Shown here: in pieces, positions 33,828 to 41,190 of the stretch | Position numbering within the stretch: the stretch's first letter is position 1 | How the letters are laid out: every line of letters starts with the position of its first letter | Assembly (NCBI GenBank): GCA_009928005.1 | Contig: RFVO01000010.1 | Location: 1 to 41,190 of the forward strand | Direction of reading: 5' to 3' | Source of the DNA: Chitinophagia bacterium | GTDB lineage: Bacteria; Bacteroidota; Bacteroidia; Chitinophagales; Chitinophagaceae | DNA length: 41,190 bases | Notes under the pieces: model-generated | Database searches by the model: none | Seen by the model: only the letters and a program-made list of their open reading frames with translations | What the model was told of the DNA's origin: nothing | Position numbers and translations under genes: made by a program

Positions 33828-35135
33828 ATGCAAAAGAAATATACCACCCTATTAATTGTATCTATTGCGCTTTTTCAATTAAAAGCAATCGCACAGGAGA
33901 CGGTGTATCCTGTTGGTCCGCAAGCGGGTCCCATTGTTATAACACACGCAACTATACATGTTGGCAACGGAACTGTCTTAACCGACGCTTCGGTATCCTT
34001 TGATAAAGGAAAAATTACAGGTGTAGGCGCTTCTGTATCATCAACTGGCGCTACTATTATAGATGCAACAGGAAAACAAATATATCCGGGTTTAATAGTT
34101 CCGCTTTCTAGTTTAGGTTTAAAAGAAATTAATAGTGGTGTGCGCGGTAGTAACGATTTTCAAGAAATTGGAGAAAACAATGCCAGCATAAGAACTATTG
34201 TTTCTTATAATACCGACTCTAAAGTCATTAATGTTTTGCGTGCCAATGGTGTGCTACTAGCACATGTAGCACCGATGGGAGAGCTTATTGAAGGTAGTTC
34301 TAGTGTTGTACAATTAGATGCCTGGAATTATGAAGACGCTGCCTACAAAACAGACAATGGTATTTTTATAAATATGCCTTCTCTTTTAGCGAGAAGGGGT
34401 GGTCGTGGTGGTTTCATGCGCCCTCCCACTGGGGATCCGGTAAAAGAAGCAATGAACAAAATTGAAACAATTAAAACATTCTTTACCGAAGCACGCGCTT
34501 ATTTACAAGAAAAAAATCATGCAGAAAATAATTTGAAATTTGAAGCAGTGCGTGGTTTATTCACTGGCAAACAAAAATTATATGTACGTGCCAATGAAGT
34601 AAAACAAATGTTATTAGCTATTGATTTAGGAAAAACATTTGGGTTTAATATAGTCATTGTTGGGGCTGCTGAAAGTTTACAAATAGCATCTATTTTAGTA
34701 GAGAATAATGTTCCTGTTATTTTAGATAATCAGCACGCGCTTCCAACTACAGAAGACGATGATATTGATCAACTCTATAAACTACCTGCAGAGCTTAAAA
34801 AAGCGGGTGTATTATTTGCTATCAACGACGCCAACGATCAAAGCAAGCAACGCAATATTAGCTTCAACGCGGGTACTGCTGCAGCTTATGGCTTAAATAA
34901 AGAAGAAGCATTGAGCGCTATTACCCTTAATACTGCTAAAATTTTAGGTATTGACGATGTTACCGGTTCTATTGAAACAGGTAAGGATGCCAACATTATA
35001 ATTAGCGATGGAGATATCTTAGACATGAGAGGTAATCAGGTGTCCAAGGCCTTTATTCAAGGGCGCGATATTTCTTTGGATAATAAACAAAAACAATTGT
35101 ACGAACGCTATAAGCATAAATATAAAATTAACTAA
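33828..35135 (+). CDS. Exported amidohydrolase-like protein lacking metal ligands
   Basis: A 435-residue exported protein, signal peptide about 1-22 (ending KAIAQE). The fold is recognised from the N-terminal beta-sandwich (ITHATIHVGNGTVLTDASVS) and the C-terminal ITLNTAKILGIDDVTGSIET stretch, but the HxH position reads YPGLIVPLSSLG and no SDD-like aspartate with paired histidines is seen. It resembles the degenerate first unit of the preceding protein. It is probably a non-catalytic partner of that protein, with which it is translationally coupled (three-base gap). A strong terminator follows at 35172-35209. Confidence 0.85.
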   Translation: MQKKYTTLLIVSIALFQLKAIAQETVYPVGPQAGPIVITHATIHVGNGTVLTDASVSFDKGKITGVGASVSSTGATIIDATGKQIYPGLIVPLSSLGLKEINSGVRGSNDFQEIGENNASIRTIVSYNTDSKVINVLRANGVLLAHVAPMGELIEGSSSVVQLDAWNYEDAAYKTDNGIFINMPSLLARRGGRGGFMRPPTGDPVKEAMNKIETIKTFFTEARAYLQEKNHAENNLKFEAVRGLFTGKQKLYVRANEVKQMLLAIDLGKTFGFNIVIVGAAESLQIASILVENNVPVILDNQHALPTTEDDDIDQLYKLPAELKKAGVLFAINDANDQSKQRNISFNAGTAAAYGLNKEEALSAITLNTAKILGIDDVTGSIETGKDANIIISDGDILDMRGNQVSKAFIQGRDISLDNKQKQLYERYKHKYKIN

Positions 35136-35171
35136 TTAGCGTTTTATTCTTTTTATTAAAATTATTAAAAG

Positions 35172-35209
35172 AACCTTCTTATCACAAATGTGGTGGGGAG
35201 GTTTTTTTT
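35172..35209 (+). terminator. Intrinsic terminator after the amidohydrolase pair
   Basis: Left arm 35172-35186 (AACCTTCTTATCACA) pairs through 15 positions, several G-U, with right arm 35189-35203, and eight T follow (35202-35209). The G-U pairs make it functional on the plus strand only. It lies 14 bases upstream of the polA start. Confidence 0.8.
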
Positions 35210-35223
35210 GTTAACTTAGCACC

Positions 35224-38136
35224 ATGTCTAAAAAGTTATTTTTATTAGATGCACTTGCATTAATTTATCGTGCCTATTATGCACTAATTCGCACGCCCAG
35301 AATTACCACTACGGGTATAAATACCAATGCGCAGTTTGGTTTTACCAACACGCTTTTAGAAATTATTAAAAAAGAAAATCCTACACATATTGCTGTTTGT
35401 TTTGATACCCACGCTCCCACGGAAAGGCACAGCGATTTCACCGACTATAAAGCCAATAGGCAAGAGGCGCCGGAAGATTTATTGGATTCTTTACCTCATA
35501 TAAAAGCAATCATTGAAGGTTTTAACATTCCGGTTATTGAATACGATGGATATGAGGCTGATGATATTATTGGAACCCTTGCTTGGCAAGCCGCTGATAA
35601 GGGATATGAAGTTTATATGGTTACTCCTGATAAAGATTATGGCCAGCTTTTAGTAAAACCCAATGTATATATATGGAAACCGCCAGCTTTTGGTAATAAA
35701 GAAGAGATTGTTGATGCAAAAAAGATTTGTGAAAAATGGGATATCGCTAGAGTTGAACAGGTTGTAGATATGTTAGGATTAATGGGAGACGCGTCTGATA
35801 ATATACCCGGTATTCCTGGTGTGGGAGAAAAAACCGCAGCAAAACTTTTAAAATTATACGATACTTTGGAAGGCGTTTTAGATAACGCCGATAAGATAAC
35901 CGGATCCATGGGCGAAAAAGTGAGGGCCGGAAAAAAATCGGCAATCATGAGTAAAAAGCTAGCTACCATTATAACCAATGTACCGGTTACATTTCATGAG
36001 GAAGATTTTAAATTAAAAGAAAAAAATAAATCGGCCCTTGCTGAGATTTTTAATGAATTAGAATTCAAAACACTTGGTAAAAGAATTTTGGGTGAAGATT
36101 TTTCTGTGAGCGGTGGTGCGGGTGCAATTGAGGTGGCTACGGCTAAAAAAGAACAAACCGATTTGTTTGGTAATACAGTGAATGTAAAAATTAAAAATAA
36201 AAAAGTTGTAGATAAAAATAATCAGACAAGCTTAAACAATTCTTTAGAAAGTGAACCTAATGATGAAAGTGAATTAGAGGAATTGAGCGGTGAGGACCTA
36301 CCCGTTGAATTAGTAGTAAACAAAAATAGCGCGAATACAACACATAGCTATAGGGCTATTGAGGGTAAAGAAAACATTCAAGCCTTAGTAAAAGAATTAT
36401 CGGCGCAAAAAGAAATTTGTATTGATACAGAAACAACGGGTATTAATGCCAATGATGTGGAACTAGTTGGTTTAAGTTTTTCATATAAAGAACATGAAGG
36501 GTTTTATGTGCCCATTGAAAAAGAAGCTGCTGCTAAAAAAATATTGGGCTTGTTTGAGCCCCTTTTTAAAAACAAAGACATTGTTTGGATTGGACAAAAC
36601 TTAAAATATGATTTTTTAGTATTGAAATGGTATGGGGTTGAGCTATTAGGTAAAACTTTTGATACCATGCTAGCACACTATGTAATTGAGCCAGAAGGTA
36701 GGCGCAGTATGGATTTGCTTAGTGCACAGTTTTTAGGTTATGAGCCCATTTCAATTACTACCCTCATTGGTAAGAAGGGAAAAAATCAGGGCACCATGCG
36801 TGATGCACCCCTGGAACAGGTAACAGAATATGCTGCAGAAGATGCCGATATTACTTTTCAATTAAAAAATTGTTTTACACCCTTGATTAAAAAGCGTGGT
36901 GTAGAAAAAGTATTTAATGAAGTAGAAAACCCACTGGTGCGCGTTTTAGTTGATATGGAATATGAAGGCGTGAAAGTAGATATCGATTTTTTGAATGAAT
37001 ATAGTAAGGTTTTGGAAACCGAAGCAAGGACTAGTGAGGAGCGAGTGTATGAGCAAGCGGGGGTTCGATTTAATTTAGCCTCTCCTAAACAATTGGGTGA
37101 AGTACTATTTGATATTTTAAAATTAGATGCAAAAGCGAAAAAAACTAAAACAGGTCAATATGCTACAGGTGAAGATGTTTTACAAAAAATGGCTGCTAAA
37201 CATAAAATTGTTGATGATATTTTAAACTTTAGAGAATTAACAAAATTAAAATCTACCTATGTTGATTCTTTTCCTGAATTAATTAATCCAAAAACTGGTC
37301 GAGTGCATACAAGTTATGCGCAGGCCGTAGCTGTTACTGGGAGACTAAGTAGCACCAATCCAAACCTACAAAACATTCCTATTAGAACAGAGCGCGGAAG
37401 AGAGATTAGAAAGGCCTTTATTCCTCGTGAAAAGGGTCGTGTTTTAGTGAGCGCCGATTATTCGCAAATTGAATTAAGAATTGTTGCAGCAATTAGCGGT
37501 GATCCTAATATGTGTGAGGCCTTTAAACTAGGTAAAGACATTCATACCGCCACCGCAGCAAAAGTATATGGTATTAAAGAAGCAGAGGTAACCAAGGAAA
37601 TGCGCTACAAAGCGAAGAGTGTCAACTTTGGTATTATCTATGGACAAGGAGCTTTTGGATTAGCAGAAAATTTAGCCATATCTAGAACAGAGGCAAAAGA
37701 AATTATAGATAATTATAAAAAAGAGTTTCCGGGCATTCAGCGCTATATGGATGAGCAAATAAATAATGCGAAAGAGTTGGGTTTTGTTGAAACGCTGATG
37801 GGAAGAAGGCGCTGGTTAAGAGATATTAATAGTAGTAACTTTACAGTGCGTGGTTTTGCTGAAAGAAACGCCATCAACTCACCCATTCAAGGCTCTGCTG
37901 CAGATATGATTAAACTAGCCATGATTAAAATTCATGCTGAGATGAAAAAAACCAATTGGGAATCTAAAATGATTTTACAAGTACACGACGAATTGGTGTT
38001 TGATGCTGTAGAAAAAGAACTACCCAAATTAAAGGAATTAATTTTAAGGTGTATGAAAGAGGCGATGGTGCTTCCTAATGGTGTGCCGGTAGAAGCAGAA
38101 GTGGGGGTTGGAAAAAATTGGTTAGAAGCGCATTAA
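35224..38136 (+). CDS. polA: DNA polymerase I
   Basis: A 970-residue repair and Okazaki-fragment polymerase. The 5'-3' flap nuclease domain spans about 1-290 (FLLDALALIYRAYYAL; YEADDIIGTLA; GLMGDASDNIPGIPGVGEKT). A low-complexity acidic linker follows (about 295-375). The 3'-5' proofreading domain has an intact DTETTG motif (Asp401, Glu403), and the polymerase domain has motif A DYSQIELRI (Asp745), motif B KSVNFGIIYG and motif C QVHDELVFD (Asp922, Glu923). All three activities look intact. A TAACTTAG sequence at 35212-35219, two mismatches at most from the -7 element, ends four bases before the ATG, so the leader may be minimal. The terminator of the upstream pair lies directly before it. Confidence 0.97.
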   Translation: MSKKLFLLDALALIYRAYYALIRTPRITTTGINTNAQFGFTNTLLEIIKKENPTHIAVCFDTHAPTERHSDFTDYKANRQEAPEDLLDSLPHIKAIIEGFNIPVIEYDGYEADDIIGTLAWQAADKGYEVYMVTPDKDYGQLLVKPNVYIWKPPAFGNKEEIVDAKKICEKWDIARVEQVVDMLGLMGDASDNIPGIPGVGEKTAAKLLKLYDTLEGVLDNADKITGSMGEKVRAGKKSAIMSKKLATIITNVPVTFHEEDFKLKEKNKSALAEIFNELEFKTLGKRILGEDFSVSGGAGAIEVATAKKEQTDLFGNTVNVKIKNKKVVDKNNQTSLNNSLESEPNDESELEELSGEDLPVELVVNKNSANTTHSYRAIEGKENIQALVKELSAQKEICIDTETTGINANDVELVGLSFSYKEHEGFYVPIEKEAAAKKILGLFEPLFKNKDIVWIGQNLKYDFLVLKWYGVELLGKTFDTMLAHYVIEPEGRRSMDLLSAQFLGYEPISITTLIGKKGKNQGTMRDAPLEQVTEYAAEDADITFQLKNCFTPLIKKRGVEKVFNEVENPLVRVLVDMEYEGVKVDIDFLNEYSKVLETEARTSEERVYEQAGVRFNLASPKQLGEVLFDILKLDAKAKKTKTGQYATGEDVLQKMAAKHKIVDDILNFRELTKLKSTYVDSFPELINPKTGRVHTSYAQAVAVTGRLSSTNPNLQNIPIRTERGREIRKAFIPREKGRVLVSADYSQIELRIVAAISGDPNMCEAFKLGKDIHTATAAKVYGIKEAEVTKEMRYKAKSVNFGIIYGQGAFGLAENLAISRTEAKEIIDNYKKEFPGIQRYMDEQINNAKELGFVETLMGRRRWLRDINSSNFTVRGFAERNAINSPIQGSAADMIKLAMIKIHAEMKKTNWESKMILQVHDELVFDAVEKELPKLKELILRCMKEAMVLPNGVPVEAEVGVGKNWLEAH

Positions 38137-38163
38137 AAATTATCCAGTTTAGCTTTCCTCTTT

Positions 38164-38188
38164 AGTAAGTTTTTGCTTACTTCTTTTT
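38164..38188 (+). terminator. Weak intrinsic terminator after polA
   Basis: AGTAAG, TTTTTG, CTTACT followed by TCTTTTT: a short 6-bp stem with a T-rich tail 27 bases after the polA stop. Its tail overlaps the stop codon of the convergent DUF2480 gene. The stem is weak, so readthrough is likely. Confidence 0.4.
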
Positions 38189-38683
38189 ATAAACTGGCAC
38201 GGTGCTACAAGGCTCTCCGTACATTATGCTTTTCACTACAGGTCTTAATTTCTGCGTAATGGCAATATAGGCCGACTCTCCAATAGGTGTATCGCCGCAG
38301 CCCTTAATAACCACTCTTTGTTCTTTGTATTCATTAATATTAAGCGCATTAATGTTTTCAAGTAGTAGTTGTTCTCTTACTTTATTTTCATTTCCAAAAT
38401 AAACTCCTTTTGCAAAGGGGTTTAGGGCTGATACAATAAGCATATTCGCCCACATTGGAATAATGGCGTCTGCAGAACAAATAATGCCCACCACCTTATC
38501 TTGATAAATTGACCAGTCGGTTGTAAGAAGTGCAGCACGAAATTCTTTTTCTTTTAATATAAGCTCCATAAATAAATAGGGCTTGATATCAAACACAATT
38601 ATTTCGTTGCTTGGAAGTAAACTTGCAAGATCAATGGTAACTATTCCACTTTCCGCCACCTTATTGTTAAACAATTCGGCCAT
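38177..38683 (-). CDS. DUF2480 family protein
   Basis: A 168-residue cytoplasmic protein of the DUF2480 family, found mainly in Bacteroidota and without known function. Recognisable segments are ESGIVTIDLASLLP, an FDIKPYLFMELILKEKEFR helix, IICSADAIIPMWANMLI, and the cysteines in VIKGCGDTPIGESAYI and GEPCSTVPVYKK. The CS/CG positions could bind a metal, but this is a guess. It lies 15 bases downstream of the PpiD-like gene on the same strand and is probably cotranscribed with it. Confidence 0.82.
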   Translation of the reverse strand: MAELFNNKVAESGIVTIDLASLLPSNEIIVFDIKPYLFMELILKEKEFRAALLTTDWSIYQDKVVGIICSADAIIPMWANMLIVSALNPFAKGVYFGNENKVREQLLLENINALNINEYKEQRVVIKGCGDTPIGESAYIAITQKLRPVVKSIMYGEPCSTVPVYKKK

Positions 38684-38698
38684 TAAAATTATTTAGTA

Positions 38699-40783
38699 CT
38701 AGTAAAGCTTAAACCTGTTGTCTTCGATCTTCGCTATTTTTTTAAATGAACTTGCCGATCTAAACATCATACTTCTTGTTCTTTCTAATAATTCATCTTT
38801 GAAGAAACCCAAATCTTGGTCTGCTTGTTTAGCAGCAATTCCGTTAACGCTTATAGAATATACGCCCGAATTAGCAGCAATGGGTTCACTTACTTTATTA
38901 ATTAAATTTTTATTAAAAGCAGCGCCAACTAATTTGGGTTCGTTGCCTAGTCCTGTAATCATTGAATAGCTAAATCCAATACTGTCTGCTCTTTGAACAA
39001 TTGCTTTTGCGTCTGTGGCAATTGCTTCAAGCGTTTTTCCTTTTATAGTTGCTTTAATTTTTTCAGCCTTCTTTTTATCTCTAATAATACCCTCTACTTG
39101 TGGTCTTGCGGCGCTAACACTCGCTAAACCTTGTTTTTCTTCAGAAGTAATTACCGCCACCACATAATTATCTCCAAGTTCGAAGGGTTCTGAAACATCA
39201 TTAACGTCTTTTTCAAAAACCCACCTTACAATATTTCTTGCAGTACCAATTCCTTGTATGTCAAAATCATTTGCTTTTATGCCCGCAGCGGGGATGGCTT
39301 GTTTGTTCAATTTTACCGCAGATGCATTAAAAGATTTGATATCCTTAGCGCTAGATGAAAATTGGGCAGCTGCAGTAGATGCTGCATTTATTGTCTCATT
39401 ACTTGGCATTACCATCTTAGACAAATAAGCAATTTTATAGGCGGGTCCTCTTGGGGTTTGTTTTAAAATTTCCATGTAATGATAACCAAAATCTGTTTTT
39501 ACAACAGCCTTGGTGCCTACAGGATTGTCAAAAGAAAAATCATTAAATGCTGGGACCATTTTGGCTTGTGGAAACATTTCATATTTTCCACCATTTGCCT
39601 TACTTCCTGCATCGTCAGAATATTTTGCCACCATTTCATCAAAAGATGCGCCCCCTTTAATGGCAACACTAATACTATCTGCTAATTTTTTTGCAACGCT
39701 ATCGTCTCTTACCTGTTGTCCATTTTGCGGGTTCACGGTTGCAATTAAAATGTGTCTTACGCTTGCGCTATCGGGCCACTGTTTAACACCCAATACTTTT
39801 GCTATTGTAAAATTTCTTCCGTCTACATAGGGGCCATAAACACCGCCTACGCCAACGCTTAAAACAGAATCTTTTTGGGGAATTTGTAAGGCCTTTTTGC
39901 TGATATAACTATCGTAATAAGGAATTTCAGTTCCCACTTTATTTAAATACTTAGCTGTCTCTGTGCTGTTTTTAAAATCTTGTTTATAAGCTTCTATATC
40001 ATTTCTTGCATTAATTGAATCTGAAATAGAGGGTGCGGCGCTAAAGCCTATAAAAGAAATGGAGCGGCTTGTTTCTTCTACTTGGTATGCTGCAGCGTTT
40101 TCTTTTAAATAAGAAGCAACTTCATCATCGCTTACTTTAATAGTACTATCAACTATGGTAGTATACGGAATACCAACGAAAGAGATGCTTGAAATAGCGT
40201 TTGATTCTGCATATTGTTTTTCACTCAACCACTTGGGAACCTGTACGCCCTTCACAACAATTACTTGATATTTATTTCTTAATCTATTTTCGATAGAGGG
40301 CTCTATGTATAATTTTTCAATTTGTTTTATTTGCTCCGCATTTTTACTTTTTTTAATTTGGGCAACCGCTTGCTTTGCATCGTTTACCTTAAACGCTCCA
40401 GTAGCTTGATCTGTAAACTCTTGTTTGAATGGAGATTCATTTCCAAACAAAACGTCTGTTAATTCTTTTGTTCCCACCGACAGGCCTAATTTATTTTCTT
40501 CATCTTTTAATAATAAGCGGTCTACCTCTTGATTCCATAAATAACCAATAAGTTGTTCCCTTTTAACTCCCTGTGATGCATAATTTTGTAGCTGTATTTC
40601 AAGCTTTTCTTCAAACTCTATTTTATTAATAACCTGGCCGTTTACCTTACCTAGTGTAGAAATATCACTAGCGCCTCTTTTTCTTCCAATTCCGTCTTGT
40701 AAAATGAAAGCAATAAGGGCAATTGCAATAATACCAAAGATGATCCAAGCACCTCTTTCTCTAATGTTCTGAATAATTGACAT
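38699..40783 (-). CDS. ppiD: PpiD-like membrane-anchored peptidyl-prolyl isomerase (SurA_N / rotamase)
   Basis: A 694-residue periplasmic folding factor anchored by an N-terminal helix (about residues 12-29, WIIFGIIAIALIAFIL) with the short cytoplasmic tail MSIIQNIRERG, as in PpiD. A SurA_N-like helical domain follows, then a parvulin (PPIC) domain at about 340-440 (SVRHILIA ... GGASFDEMVAKYSDDAGSK ... VGTKAVVKTDFGYHYMEIL) and a second, more divergent region. It helps fold outer membrane proteins. The start is the ATG at 40783; a TTG-initiated form eight codons longer would begin within the -7 element at 40805-40812. Confidence 0.9.
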   Translation of the reverse strand: MSIIQNIRERGAWIIFGIIAIALIAFILQDGIGRKRGASDISTLGKVNGQVINKIEFEEKLEIQLQNYASQGVKREQLIGYLWNQEVDRLLLKDEENKLGLSVGTKELTDVLFGNESPFKQEFTDQATGAFKVNDAKQAVAQIKKSKNAEQIKQIEKLYIEPSIENRLRNKYQVIVVKGVQVPKWLSEKQYAESNAISSISFVGIPYTTIVDSTIKVSDDEVASYLKENAAAYQVEETSRSISFIGFSAAPSISDSINARNDIEAYKQDFKNSTETAKYLNKVGTEIPYYDSYISKKALQIPQKDSVLSVGVGGVYGPYVDGRNFTIAKVLGVKQWPDSASVRHILIATVNPQNGQQVRDDSVAKKLADSISVAIKGGASFDEMVAKYSDDAGSKANGGKYEMFPQAKMVPAFNDFSFDNPVGTKAVVKTDFGYHYMEILKQTPRGPAYKIAYLSKMVMPSNETINAASTAAAQFSSSAKDIKSFNASAVKLNKQAIPAAGIKANDFDIQGIGTARNIVRWVFEKDVNDVSEPFELGDNYVVAVITSEEKQGLASVSAARPQVEGIIRDKKKAEKIKATIKGKTLEAIATDAKAIVQRADSIGFSYSMITGLGNEPKLVGAAFNKNLINKVSEPIAANSGVYSISVNGIAAKQADQDLGFFKDELLERTRSMMFRSASSFKKIAKIEDNRFKLY

Positions 40784-40804
40784 ATATATATAATTATAGA
40801 AGGG

Positions 40805-40812
40805 CAAAAATA
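40805..40812 (-). promoter_or_regulatory. -7 promoter element TATTTTTG for the PpiD-like gene
   Basis: TATTTTTG on the minus strand fits TAnnTTTG and lies 21 bases upstream of the ATG at 40783, implying a leader of about 15 bases. Confidence 0.6.
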
Positions 40813-41190
40813 ATGTTTTCTATCTAGTAAAATGAGGTATATGCTCGGTTTTTAGGTCTATTTAAGCTTAAAGGAGGTATAAAAAACTAACACAAGGGGG
40901 GTGGATAATTAAATATTTAGTGGATATCTCTGGTTTTGGGGTTAATTATTCTTAATAAATAAAGAACAACCTTTTTCAATCTGTATTTAAAATATTCTTT
41001 CTCCTTAAATTTTACTTAATTATACCCGTTAATTAACAGTGAATAACCTGTTACTTATAATTATTTAGTTAAAAAATTAAGTAAAAAAATATTTATAAAA
41101 AACCTTAAAATACTTACTGGTATTGACTTTTAGAAAATTTATAAAATTGAATATAACTTATTTAAATTAAGTGTATAACTAAGATATTAA
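40813..41190. other. AT-rich non-coding region with DnaA-box-like motifs (possible origin)
   Basis: About 380 bases without a plausible gene, very AT-rich towards the right edge. Three minus-strand motifs match TTATnCAC: TTATCCACC (40900-40908), TTATTCACT (41038-41046) and TTATACACT (41170-41178), each eight of nine positions of the DnaA box TTATnCACA. Many A/T runs suit a duplex-unwinding element. The window ends here, so what follows (for example dnaA) is not seen. An AAGGAGGT at 40871-40878 is not followed by a start codon. Confidence 0.4.

Noticed and set aside
40871-40878. AAGGAGGT resembling a strong Shine-Dalgarno sequence
   Set aside because: No start codon follows at a suitable distance and no ORF begins there; other genes in this window do not use such sites.
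1-41190. CRISPR array, prophage or insertion sequence
   Set aside because: No regularly spaced direct repeats, no transposase or integrase motif, and no phage structural genes were seen on either strand.

Overview
The window looks like chromosomal DNA from a low-GC member of the Bacteroidota, most likely a Chitinophagaceae relative of the Sediminibacterium/Ferruginibacter kind; the genus is a guess. Evidence is AT-rich DNA, a type IX secretion C-terminal sorting domain, secreted proteins with short signal peptides ending in AQ, and several genes preceded by the Bacteroidota -7 promoter element TAnnTTTG instead of a Shine-Dalgarno. Housekeeping genes (asnS, rho, nadD, ybeY, mnmG, polA, a PpiD-like foldase, tRNA-Phe) alternate with exported hydrolases and exported proteins of unknown function. 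I see no phage, insertion sequence, CRISPR array or rRNA.

Layout. 0-10.8 kb: a class IV aminotransferase, an exported M14 peptidase paired with an HD hydrolase, a lone GH95 fucosidase, and on the other strand an S9 peptidase, a PIG-L deacetylase, a CBM9-like protein and a small membrane protein. 10.8-18.4 kb is the accessory-looking part: a two-repeat lipoprotein, a single-domain secreted ferredoxin-fold-like protein, an exported amidohydrolase, a decayed ORF6N gene centred on a perfect palindrome, a second PIG-L deacetylase, an HxlR regulator, and three secreted proteins that each seem to carry two copies of the same small alpha/beta domain. Two of these three share a nearly identical promoter. 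18.5-22.4 kb: a T9SS-sorted FG-GAP protein, an abutting FG-GAP lipoprotein, and tRNA-Phe. 22.5-28.7 kb: a DMT permease, asnS, rho, a HicAB toxin-antitoxin pair with a palindromic operator candidate, nadD, feoA and ybeY. 28.8-40.8 kb: mnmG, two exported amidohydrolases of which one and a half have lost their metal ligands, polA, a DUF2480 protein and a PpiD-like foldase. The last 380 bases are AT-rich and without genes.

How the parts fit. The exported peptidases, fucosidase, deacetylases and amidohydrolases suggest a cell that degrades peptides and glycans, but there is no SusC/SusD pair and so no complete polysaccharide utilisation locus. Two sites suggest, without proving it, that this region is near the replication origin: a parS-like 16-mer upstream of mnmG, and three DnaA-box-like motifs in one orientation in the terminal non-coding stretch. 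The best candidate for an undescribed system is the group of secreted double-domain proteins at 15.9-18.4 kb with their shared promoter and neighbouring HxlR regulator.
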